The translations under genes were made by a program, and so were the position numbers. A model generated the notes under the pieces. It had not been told where the DNA came from and searched no databases. It was given only the letters and a program-made list of their open reading frames with translations. Below, one piece after another: positions 7,717-15,088 of a stretch of DNA of 35,306 nucleotides; positions within the stretch are counted from its first letter, which is position 1; every line of letters starts with the position of its first letter. Origin of the DNA: Asticcacaulis biprosthecium C19 (GTDB taxonomy: Bacteria > Pseudomonadota > Alphaproteobacteria > Caulobacterales > Caulobacteraceae); contig NZ_GL883078.1 of assembly GCF_000204015.1 (NCBI RefSeq), forward strand, positions 46,417-81,722, in the 5' to 3' direction.

Positions 7717-8820
7717 ATGGTCAAGGAACTGGAAATCTTCTCGCTGGACGGCCTGAACTCGCTGTTCAAGCGCCACAAGGCCTTTACCCCCGAACCCGGC
7801 GCGCTGTGCAAGAACTGCGACACTGAACTGTCGGGCCAATTCTGCCACGTCTGTGGCCAGAATGCCGATCAACGCCACCGCAATATCTTTCACCTCACCT
7901 GGGAGGCCATCGAAGGCCTGTTCCACCTCGACGGCCGGCTGTGGCGCACCCTGCCGCCGCTGTTCTTCCGGCCAGGCACCCTGAACCGCGACTATCTCGA
8001 AGGCCGTATCACCCGGCACGTGCCGCCGTTCCGGCTCTTCCTCGTGGCCCTGCTGCTGTTCATCTTCGCCGCCGAACACCGTATCGAACACAGCATGCAC
8101 GCGGCTCAGCATCCGGACGCCGCGCACGCCGACGCGGGCGATGCTGCGGCTGGCCATGCTGAGGCTGGCCATAGCGAAGCGGCCCATGCCCCGGCGCAAG
8201 CCGCGCATGCCACCTCAGCAACCGGCAAGGAGGACACCAAGGTCGCCCTGTTCGAGTCCGGTCGCAAAGGCACCGGCCCGATGACCGAAGTCGAGGCGGA
8301 CGGCACAACGACCCGCAGCGTGGCTCTCTTCGCCATGACCGAGGACGACGCAAAATACCTCGGCGGCATGATCGCGCAATCGGACGTCAAGCCAGAGTGG
8401 CTGAAGGGCTCCATGGCCCGGGCGTTGGAAAACCCGAAACACTACTTCCTGCTGATGTTTACGTGGGGCCACCGCCTGGCCGTTTTTCTGCTGCCGATCC
8501 TGGGGCTGGTTCTGGCCCTGGTGAACCTGCGCAAACGGCAGTTCTACATCTACGATCATCTGATCGTCGCCATGAACCTGCTGTCCTTCGTATTTCTTGG
8601 TTTTGCCGTCTCCCTCGCCCTTCCGGAAGGTATCGGGCTCTGGGTCGCGCGGATCATGGCGATCGGCGTGCCGGTCAACCTCTTCTTCACCATGCGCGGC
8701 GCCTACGGCTCATCGTTCCTTACCTCTGCGGTGAAGGCGCTATTCGTCTCCATCCTGACCGGACTTTGCTTTGCCACCGGCATGCTGGCCATCATGGTCG
8801 TCGCGATCGCAACTATCTAA
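7717..8820 (+). CDS. DUF3667-type membrane protein with N-terminal zinc ribbon
   Basis: The 367-residue protein carries a zinc-ribbon-like CxxC...CxxC near its start (Cys31, Cys34, Cys43, Cys46). The family-typical HLTWEAIEGLFHLDGRLWRTL and FFRPGTLNRDYLEGRI segments lead into a membrane helix at about 104-119. Three to four more helices lie in the C-terminal third. Between them, residues 123-168 form an unusual His/Ala/Asp-rich stretch that may bind metal. The family is common in proteobacteria and Bacteroidetes and its function is unknown. ATG 7717 is preferred, with GGGA five bases upstream, because the in-frame GTG 7693 lies inside the msrA terminator. The 3' end overlaps the convergent dehydratase by eight bases. 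Confidence 0.8.
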   Translation: MVKELEIFSLDGLNSLFKRHKAFTPEPGALCKNCDTELSGQFCHVCGQNADQRHRNIFHLTWEAIEGLFHLDGRLWRTLPPLFFRPGTLNRDYLEGRITRHVPPFRLFLVALLLFIFAAEHRIEHSMHAAQHPDAAHADAGDAAAGHAEAGHSEAAHAPAQAAHATSATGKEDTKVALFESGRKGTGPMTEVEADGTTTRSVALFAMTEDDAKYLGGMIAQSDVKPEWLKGSMARALENPKHYFLLMFTWGHRLAVFLLPILGLVLALVNLRKRQFYIYDHLIVAMNLLSFVFLGFAVSLALPEGIGLWVARIMAIGVPVNLFFTMRGAYGSSFLTSAVKALFVSILTGLCFATGMLAIMVVAIATI

Positions 8821-9637
8821 GCAGGGTTCGCAGCAGAGAGGGCACCTCCGCTTCCAGGTCCTCCGCGATCAGGCCGGGACCGAAGGCGCGGGCGCATTCG
8901 GCATGAATCCACGCTGCGGCGCAGGCAGCTTCGAACACCGCCATGCCCTGCGCCATCAGGCCTGTAGCAAACCCGGCCAGGACGTCGCCCGACCCTGCCG
9001 TTGCCAGCCAAGGCGGGGCATCGCGGTTGACCACGACCCGGCCATCCGGCGTGGCAATGACTGTATCCCTTCCCTTCAGCAACACCACCGCCCCGCTGGT
9101 TCTGGCGGCACGCAAGGCGCTGGCTTCGCGGTCACTGACTTCACCGAACAGCCGAGCAAATTCGCCGGTGTGGGGCGTCAGCACGACCGGCGAGCGGATG
9201 GCGCCAAACAGTTCGTCCGGCTTGTCCTTGAATACGGTGATGGCGTCGGCATCCAGGACGCAGGCCTTGCGGGCCGCCAGCGCCGCCAGGACCAGGTTGC
9301 GGGTGCGGTCATTGACGCCAGCCGCCGGCCCCATCAGCGTCGCCGTCACCCTCGGGTCCGCGATCAGATCCGTAAAAGCCGCTTCGTCTCGCACCACCTT
9401 GGTCATGACGGCTTGCAAGGCCGTGGTATAGACTATCAGGCTGGCCGGATCGCAGGCGATGGAGACCAGTCCCGCTCCGATCCGCAAGGCCGCACGCGCC
9501 GCCAGCCGCGCTGCGCCGGTCGCCGCCATCGGCCCGCCCAAAACGACGGCATGGCCGCGATCATATTTGCTGCCTTCGGCGGACGGATGCGGGAAAGTGC
9601 TGCGCCAGAGATCGGGAGAATTGTCGTGAACGGTCAT
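8813..9637 (-). CDS. nnrD: ADP-dependent NAD(P)H-hydrate dehydratase, stand-alone form
   Basis: The 274-residue protein matches the carbohydrate-kinase-like domain of YjeF. Visible motifs are VLGG near the start, DADAITVF (about 129-136), LTPHTGEF (153-160), LLKGRDTVI (186-194) and the nucleotide-binding GSGDVLAG (215-222). It repairs hydrated NADH or NADPH, using ADP or ATP. In many bacteria this domain is fused behind an epimerase (NnrE); here the epimerase is missing, so it must be encoded elsewhere or be absent. ATG 9637 is taken as the start; longer frames would run into the leader of the divergent lyase gene (start 9669). Only 31 bp separate the two starts, so they share one promoter region. 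Confidence 0.87.
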   Translation of the reverse strand: MTVHDNSPDLWRSTFPHPSAEGSKYDRGHAVVLGGPMAATGAARLAARAALRIGAGLVSIACDPASLIVYTTALQAVMTKVVRDEAAFTDLIADPRVTATLMGPAAGVNDRTRNLVLAALAARKACVLDADAITVFKDKPDELFGAIRSPVVLTPHTGEFARLFGEVSDREASALRAARTSGAVVLLKGRDTVIATPDGRVVVNRDAPPWLATAGSGDVLAGFATGLMAQGMAVFEAACAAAWIHAECARAFGPGLIAEDLEAEVPSLLRTLLR

Positions 9638-9668
9638 GCCGCCTATCATAGCGGCAAGGAGACCGAAG

Positions 9669-10457
9669 ATGAAGGCAGGGATTGTTGCATTGATTCTGGC
9701 CATGGCCGCACCGGCTCAGGCCGAAGCCGTCCTTTCGGTCGACTTCAACCGTTATGCGCCGGGCCTCTATGCGGCGGCCGACTTTCAGGCCGACTGGGGC
9801 CTGGCGCCATCCGAATCGACCGGCCTTGTCGCCGGGCGAACGGTGATAGCCACCGACCCATTGGATGCGGACAATGCAGTCCTGCGCGTGACCTATCCGG
9901 CCGGTCTGATCGGCGGCAATTCGGCCATGACCTTTACCACGCGGTTTGCACCAGCTTCGTCCTACTGGCTGCAATATCGGGTGATGTTCGCGCCGGGCTT
10001 TGCCTGGGTGAAGGGCGGGAAACTTCCCGGTCTGGGCGGTGGTGGCTTTCCGACGGGTTGCCTGAAGGACGGTAGTTTCGACGGCTTCACCACCCGCCTG
10101 ATGTGGCGAACGGACGGCAGCGCATGGTCCTATCTCTATCATCCCGGCAAGACGGACGACTGCGGCGACAACTATGCCCTGGGCCGGTTCGAAGCGGGGA
10201 GATGGTATGTCCTGACCCAGCACGTGGTGCTGAACGACGTCGGCCAGGCCAATGGCTCACTGGTTCAGTATATCGACGGCATCGAGGTTTTGCTCATGGA
10301 GGACCGGGTATGGCGGCGGTCGGCGACGGTGATGATCAACGGCATCAAGATGGACACCTTCTTCGGCGGCGCCACGCTCGATTGGGCCCCGCCCTCCGAC
10401 CAGACGGTGTACTTCGATGATTTCCTAGTGTCAGCGGAGTCGCCGCTAGGTCAGTGA
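9669..10457 (+). CDS. Secreted PL14-like polysaccharide lyase
   Basis: The 262-residue product has a signal peptide (about 1-18, AAPAQA) and a single beta-jelly-roll-like domain. The central block YWLQYRVMFAPGFAWVKGGK and following LPGLGGG, the GFTTRLMW and YLYHPGK strands, GRWYVLTQHVVLN, and the closing FFGG...YFDDF fit the polysaccharide lyase family 14 fold. The KGGKLPGL segment around Lys115-Lys118 corresponds to the conserved substrate-cleft lysine region. Family members cut alginate or glucuronan by beta-elimination; the substrate here cannot be read. AAGGAG (9656-9661) seven bases before ATG 9669 fixes the start. With the CE15 esterase it suggests use of acidic polysaccharides. A non-catalytic PL14-like domain remains possible. 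Confidence 0.72.
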   Translation: MKAGIVALILAMAAPAQAEAVLSVDFNRYAPGLYAAADFQADWGLAPSESTGLVAGRTVIATDPLDADNAVLRVTYPAGLIGGNSAMTFTTRFAPASSYWLQYRVMFAPGFAWVKGGKLPGLGGGGFPTGCLKDGSFDGFTTRLMWRTDGSAWSYLYHPGKTDDCGDNYALGRFEAGRWYVLTQHVVLNDVGQANGSLVQYIDGIEVLLMEDRVWRRSATVMINGIKMDTFFGGATLDWAPPSDQTVYFDDFLVSAESPLGQ

Positions 10458-10465
10458 GGATTTTA

Positions 10466-10601
10466 ACCACGAACCACACGAACAGACACGAACTTAAGGG
10501 TGTGCCTCACGCTGCGCAGCGGCTTTTTATCCATCGAATATACCGCTTCGCGGCGGGTTCAAAAAATGCCTGAAGTTCGTGTGGTTCGTGTGGTTCGCGG
10601 T
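10466..10601. repeat. Inverted-repeat element with ~30-bp near-perfect arms
   Basis: The left arm 10466-10495 and right arm 10573-10601 are inverted copies differing by about one base change and one small indel. Both arms contain the tandem-like unit CGAACCACACGAAC. The 77-bp middle holds CGCTGCGCAGCGG and CCGCTTCGCGGCGGG, which can form smaller hairpins. The element fills the gap after the lyase gene and reaches to 36 bp before the metallopeptidase stop. It looks like a dispersed extragenic or MITE-like repeat and could also end both convergent transcripts. Confidence 0.7.
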
Positions 10602-10637
10602 CAAATTTCTTACGAATGCCCCCCCCTGCACACCTCG

Positions 10638-11150
10638 TCAAGCAAACGGCACGACCTCAGCCAGGTCGCTCAGCCGAACCAGCCGTTCGCTGTGTCGCGC
10701 CATCAAGCCCAGCCGCATCCGCACCCAATCCTCGACGATCGAGGCCTGTTGCTCGTAGCCAAAGTCCGCGAACGGCCGGCCATCCAGAACATAGCCGTAC
10801 CGCCCACGTTCGCGCAGGATGTACCGCCACAAGGTCATGCCGTGCGCATATTGCCAGACATGGGTCAGTTCGTGTGCCAGCACCGCCAGCAACTCCGGAG
10901 TATCGCTGACATCGGCCGGCAGATGCGGCCAGAAGATTCTGCGCCCGCGCACCACGATCTGCGCGCCACGCCCGATCAGCATGGCCAGATACGACACCCA
11001 CAGGTGGGCCCGAAGCAACTCAACGCCGGCCGCATCGATCGCCGCCACCAGACCGGGCGGCAAAGCCGAAACCTCGCCAACCGTCAATCCACGCCGCAAG
11101 GCTGCCAAGGTCAACTCCCTCAAATGCGGTATTGCTGCACACGCCCGCAC
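10638..11150 (-). CDS. Small HExxH zinc metallopeptidase (DUF4157-like)
   Basis: The 170-residue protein has HELTHVWQY (zinc motif His93-Glu94...His97). Glu133 in YEQQA lies 36 residues downstream and is the likely third ligand, a gluzincin-like layout. The region resembles the DUF4157 / eCIS-core peptidase domain. Homologues in alphaproteobacteria are sometimes labelled Vgr-related, but no VgrG feature is visible. No signal peptide is evident and the hydrophobic WVSYLAMLIG is short. The start is GTG 11150, preceded by AAGG; TTG codons further in are alternatives. Its 5' end lies 41 bp from the divergent secreted-protein start. Activity is inferred from the motif only. Confidence 0.68.
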   Translation of the reverse strand: MRACAAIPHLRELTLAALRRGLTVGEVSALPPGLVAAIDAAGVELLRAHLWVSYLAMLIGRGAQIVVRGRRIFWPHLPADVSDTPELLAVLAHELTHVWQYAHGMTLWRYILRERGRYGYVLDGRPFADFGYEQQASIVEDWVRMRLGLMARHSERLVRLSDLAEVVPFA

Positions 11151-11191
11151 GCCGCCTTATCGCGCCATTTCAAGCTGCCGGGAAGTCCGCC

Positions 11192-12148
11192 ATGCGCTAT
11201 TTCACATCTCTCGCCATTTTCGCCGCCCTGCTCATTCTGGTTGCCCCCTTCTCTGCCCACGCCAAGACCTTACCCGCCAGCCTCTATAACCCGTCCCATC
11301 AGGCCAAGGCCCGCGCCATCCTGGCCCGTCATGACTCCGCCATCGCCAAAGCACTGGCGGCCGACCCGGTGCTGAAAGCCGCGATCGACAAGGATCTGAA
11401 AGCCCTGGCGGCGATGACCGATCCCAAACAGCGCCAGACCGCTATCACCGCCTTTCGGGCCAGCCACAGCAGGGGCTACAAAAAGGTCCTGCTGGCCGCG
11501 AAGGTTGACTGGACCATGACGGTCGCTGAACTGGCCCACCTCTACCCCGGCATGAAATTCCGTATCGTCGATGGCCTCTACGCCGTCGGCTACAAGGACG
11601 ACGACGGCACGCCCGCCCCGCCGCCGCCCGTCAGGACGACCACCGACGTCAGGCTTTCCGATTTCGACATGGATATCCAGCAAAGCTGTGGCGCGATTTC
11701 GGGGGCCGGGGTGACGCTCTCAGGCGGCACCCTGGACACCTCGGTCTGGGCCGCCGAAGCCGGCGTTTGCAGCAACAGCGGATATCTCACCTACGACTTC
11801 ACCGTGCCCGCCGGCGCTACGACGACCGTCTCCATGTCGGCGGAATTGCGCAACGAAGTCTTCGCCCTGGGCATATTGGGCGGCGCGGCCTCGGACGCGT
11901 CGGGCTTTTTCGGCATCGATGGCGTCAAAACGGTCGCCAAGTTTTGCAGCGTCTTTGTCGGCCTGGCCTGGGCGGCATCCGAGGAATGTAACGACCTGGA
12001 TGCCCGTGTCAGCAAGACGCTCCAGCCCGGCACCTATTCGCTGACGGCCATTACCTTCACCGCGGCCGGGACAGTCGGCGTCGTCTCCGGCACTCATGCC
12101 CGGGCAAGAGTCAGGTCGCTCAAGGCAAGTCTGACCCTAACGCAGTGA
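11192..12148 (+). CDS. Secreted two-part protein of unknown function
   Basis: The 318-residue product has a strong signal peptide (1-24, ending SAHA). The first half (25-135) is helical and Ala/Lys-rich. A short Pro linker (PAPPPP, 141-146) follows, then a Thr/Ser/Gly-rich beta domain with four cysteines (including Cys166 and Cys193) likely to form disulfides. The C-terminal part (YLTYDFTVPAGATTTVSMS, then PGTYSLTAITFTAAGTV) looks like a beta-sandwich of the kind used for carbohydrate or protein binding, but I do not recognise the family. ATG 11192 follows GGGAAG by six bases; an upstream in-frame codon at 11132 lies inside the divergent gene and is less likely. Confidence 0.72.
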   Translation: MRYFTSLAIFAALLILVAPFSAHAKTLPASLYNPSHQAKARAILARHDSAIAKALAADPVLKAAIDKDLKALAAMTDPKQRQTAITAFRASHSRGYKKVLLAAKVDWTMTVAELAHLYPGMKFRIVDGLYAVGYKDDDGTPAPPPPVRTTTDVRLSDFDMDIQQSCGAISGAGVTLSGGTLDTSVWAAEAGVCSNSGYLTYDFTVPAGATTTVSMSAELRNEVFALGILGGAASDASGFFGIDGVKTVAKFCSVFVGLAWAASEECNDLDARVSKTLQPGTYSLTAITFTAAGTVGVVSGTHARARVRSLKASLTLTQ

Positions 12149-12198
12149 TTGTCGCGCTCCGCGAACCTCTGTAGGGTCGCGCAAAACAGGGGCGACAC

Positions 12199-13482
12199 AT
12201 GGATTCACCGGAAGTTCCCGCCAAGGCCAGGACACCGCTCTGGCGGCAACTCTACATCCAGGTCCTGATCGGACTGGTCCTCGGCGCGGCCATCGGCCTG
12301 CTATGGCCGCAGTTCGCGTCACAGCCGTGGATGAAGGCCATCGGTGACGGCTTCATCAAGCTGATCAAGATGACCATCGCCGTCCTCGTCTTCTGCACGG
12401 TGGTTTCCGGCATCGGTCAGGTCACTGAGGCGAAACAGGTCGGCCGCGTCGGCATCAAGACCATCCTCTATTTCGAGATCGTCTCGACCTTCGCCCTGGT
12501 GATAGGCCTGCTGGTCGCCAATTTCGTCCGGCCCGGCGCCGGCATGCGCGCCGCCGGCGACGCTGCAGCCGTGGCCAAATACGTCACCCCCGAAGCGCAC
12601 GAATCCTTAAGCGACTTCCTGCTGCACATCATTCCTGACACCCTGCTCAGCGGCTTTGCCGAGGGCAATATCCTTCAGGTCCTGCTGGTCGCCATCCTGA
12701 CCGGCTTTGCCCTGCAGCGCATCGGCCCGCCGGCGCAAGGCATTCGCAACCTGATCGACGAAGGCAGCCATCTGGTCTTCGACATTATCAATATGATCAT
12801 GAAGCTGGCGCCCCTGGGTGCGGCGGCCGCCATGGCCTTTACGCTCGGCAAGTACGGCGCGGCGGCGCTGGGATCGCTGCTGGCCCTGATCGCCACTTTC
12901 TATGTTACGGCGGCGCTATTCATCTTTGTGGTGCTTGGCCTTATCGCCTGGTGGTGCGGCTTTTCCATCTTCCGCTTCGTCGCCTATCTGCGCGACGAAC
13001 TGCTGATCGTACTTGGGACCTCGTCGTCGGAAAGCGCCCTGCCCAACCTGATGCGCAAGATGGAGGCGCTGGGCTGCTCGCGCCCGGTGGTCGGCCTGGT
13101 CATTCCGACCGGCTACAGCTTCAATCTCGACGGCACCAACATCTACATGACCCTGGCCTCGCTGTTCATTGCCCAGGCTCTGGGTTACGAGCTGACGATG
13201 ACGCAGCAACTCACCCTTTTGGGTGTGGCCATGCTAACCTCAAAAGGCGCCACCGGTGTTACCGGCGCCGGCTTTATCACGCTGGGCGCCACGCTGGCCG
13301 TCGTCAATCCGGCCCTGGTGCCGGGCATGGCGATCGTGCTGGGGATCGACAAGTTCATGAGCGAATGCCGCGCCCTGACCAACTTCATCGGCAATGGCGT
13401 GGCCTGCGTCGTCATCTCACGCTGGGAAGGCGAACTGGACAAGTCACAGCTGAAAGCCGGCCTGAACCCGACAAAGACCTAA
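12199..13482 (+). CDS. dctA: C4-dicarboxylate/proton symporter
   Basis: The 427-residue protein has the length and motif set of DctA in the DAACS transporter family. It shows the serine-rich hairpin [13 protein letters not shown], then [34 protein letters not shown] and [19 protein letters not shown], the substrate and cation sites of the family. About eight membrane helices and two re-entrant hairpins are expected. It would import succinate, fumarate and malate across the inner membrane; a glutamate/aspartate-type member is the alternative. AGGGG lies six to seven bases before the ATG. No DctB/DctD sensor pair is nearby. The stop codon overlaps that of the convergent small lipoprotein gene by four bases. 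Confidence 0.93.
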   Translation: MDSPEVPAKARTPLWRQLYIQVLIGLVLGAAIGLLWPQFASQPWMKAIGDGFIKLIKMTIAVLVFCTVVSGIGQVTEAKQVGRVGIKTILYFEIVSTFALVIGLLVANFVRPGAGMRAAGDAAAVAKYVTPEAHESLSDFLLHIIPDTLLSGFAEGNILQVLLVAILTGFALQRIGPPAQGIRNLIDEGSHLVFDIINMIMKLAPLGAAAAMAFTLGKYGAAALGSLLALIATFYVTAALFIFVVLGLIAWWCGFSIFRFVAYLRDELLIVLGTSSSESALPNLMRKMEALGCSRPVVGLVIPTGYSFNLDGTNIYMTLASLFIAQALGYELTMTQQLTLLGVAMLTSKGATGVTGAGFITLGATLAVVNPALVPGMAIVLGIDKFMSECRALTNFIGNGVACVVISRWEGELDKSQLKAGLNPTKT

Positions 13483-13709
13483 CGCGAATCGGCGCTCTGC
13501 GACGCATCCGGCGTCTGCGGCAGGTCGACCGGCGGCAAGGCCGGCTCGAAGCTCTTCGGCGGCACCGAGTCGGCATACTCGGAAAAAGCCGACGACAGTT
13601 CGTCGCCGTCAGCCGTTAAGCGTTCACCCTGCGGATTGCAGGCGGCGACGGCAACAGCCGCTGTGACGGCGACAAAGGCAGGAATCAATTTCAGGACGAT
13701 CGGGCGCAT
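13479..13709 (-). CDS. Small putative lipoprotein
   Basis: The 76-residue product has a signal segment (1-23) ending in VAAC, a usable lipobox with Cys24 as the lipidated residue. The mature peptide of about 53 residues is acidic and Pro/Ser-rich, with no known domain. GGAG lies eight bases before the ATG. It overlaps the dctA stop tail to tail. It may be an envelope accessory peptide; function unknown. Confidence 0.6.
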   Translation of the reverse strand: MRPIVLKLIPAFVAVTAAVAVAACNPQGERLTADGDELSSAFSEYADSVPPKSFEPALPPVDLPQTPDASQSADSR

Positions 13710-13906
13710 AGGTAGGTCTCCGGTTTGTCGTATTATGGTGGCAAGGACCTCGACGCGCCTTGCGGATCAACCTGCCGGAAAATCAAGAAACCATAAGTCA
13801 CCGGGTACCGTTTTTCGCGTACCGGGCGCGCCCCATTGTTTTTTTACGCGTTCGGGCGCATGCGTGCGTGTTAAGATTTGGTTAATTCCTGCTGGAGGTG
13901 CTCCCC

Positions 13907-14833
13907 ATGAACCGCAAACTGAACCGCAAACTGCAAATCGGCGTCCTGACCCTGGCGGCCGCGCTTGCCCTGCCTGTTGTAGCGCACGCCCAATACTACG
14001 AAGACGATGGCTATTATCAGCAACGCGACCCGAACAAGGGCCGCAATACAGGCGCCGTGGTCGGTGCGGTCGCCGGAGGTCTCCTCGGCTCCCAGGTGTC
14101 GAAGAACGAACGTGGCCTGGGTACGGTCGGCGGCGCCATCATTGGCGGGGTGATCGGCTCAAAAGTCGGCAAGCAATATGACCGCAACTACGACCGCGGC
14201 TATTCCGACGGCGCCTACAACACTGGCGGCAACTATCAGCAACAGCAACAGCAACCGGCCTATGACAACGGTGGCTACAACAATGGCGGCTATTACCAGC
14301 AGCAGCCGCAAACCTACAGCTCCGGCGGCTATCACACCTACAGCCAGCCCCAGAGCTACGCCTCAGGCAGCTACTACAGCCAGCCCTATCAAGGTGAAGA
14401 CACCTATTACAGCGCCCCGGCCCAGACCTATTCTGACGGCTGCGGCGTGCGCTATAGCTGCCAGCCCGTCGCCACCTACCAGAATGACAGCTACAGCAAC
14501 AGCTATGACGACGGTGTCGGCTATTACGACAGCGGCTATACCAGCTACCCGGCGACGACCTCGACCTATACGCCGTGCACCTGCGCCACCTACAGCAGCG
14601 GACCGGTGTACTATTCGAGTCAGTCCTATTCGACCGGAGCTCCGGTACAGACCTACAGCTACGGCCACGGCACCTACAAGCCCTATACCGGCAGCAGCTA
14701 CAGCAGCTCGACCAGCTATTCGTCGTCGGCATCCTACGGTGGCGGCAGCTATTATTACGGCGGATCGCATGGCGGCCACAGCAAGAACCATGGCGGTCAT
14801 GGCCACAAGAAGGGCCACAAGAAGGGCTGGTAA
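13907..14833 (+). CDS. Glycine-zipper 2TM protein with Tyr/Gln/Ser-rich tail
   Basis: The 308-residue product has a signal peptide (about 1-28, VAHA) and a glycine-zipper 2TM domain at about 49-88 (GAVVGAVAGGLLGSQVS and GGAIIGGVIGSKVGK), as in 17-kDa surface-antigen-like outer-membrane proteins. The remaining 210 residues are low complexity: Tyr, Gln, Ser and Gly repeats such as YNNGGYYQQQPQ, two CxC/CxxC-like spots, and a terminal His/Lys/Gly run (HGGHSKNHGGHGHKKGHKKGW). It is probably envelope-anchored with a disordered, sticky tail. ATG 13907 follows GGAGG (13894-13898) by eight bases; GTG 13898 overlaps that site and is rejected. The 13710-13906 gap holds its promoter region, including a near-palindromic GGTAC pair around 13802-13827. 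Confidence 0.82.
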   Translation: MNRKLNRKLQIGVLTLAAALALPVVAHAQYYEDDGYYQQRDPNKGRNTGAVVGAVAGGLLGSQVSKNERGLGTVGGAIIGGVIGSKVGKQYDRNYDRGYSDGAYNTGGNYQQQQQQPAYDNGGYNNGGYYQQQPQTYSSGGYHTYSQPQSYASGSYYSQPYQGEDTYYSAPAQTYSDGCGVRYSCQPVATYQNDSYSNSYDDGVGYYDSGYTSYPATTSTYTPCTCATYSSGPVYYSSQSYSTGAPVQTYSYGHGTYKPYTGSSYSSSTSYSSSASYGGGSYYYGGSHGGHSKNHGGHGHKKGHKKGW

Positions 14834-14854
14834 GCTCATCTTTTTGCCAGGTTT

Positions 14855-14889
14855 ACGTCCTCTCCCCGGCCGCGGGAGAGGACGTTTTC
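14855..14889 (+). terminator. Rho-independent terminator after the glycine-zipper gene
   Basis: ACGTCCTCTCCC (14855-14866) and GGGAGAGGACGT (14874-14885) form a perfect 12-bp stem around CGGCCGC, followed by TTTC. Nothing else is seen between 14890 and the next start. Confidence 0.85.
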
Positions 14890-15088
14890 ATATCCGCCTG
14901 CCCAGGCGCTGAAAGAGTGTTTCAAACTGGCCACTCGACCTGCCGGAACCGAGTGCATTAGCCTGCTGTCCAGCACAATGATCGACGCCAAGCAAGATAC
15001 GCGGTCAGAATCCAATAGGCAGCACAAGTTCTTTCGGGCATAAGCTTTGGCGACTCCTCAGAGCCCAAAAGCCAGCCCAGAGCCGTTC

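Noticed and set aside
15047-15088. TTG start for the PMT glycosyltransferase
   Set aside because: No convincing ribosome site and the added residues are polar and unstructured; ATG 15089 kept, with low certainty.
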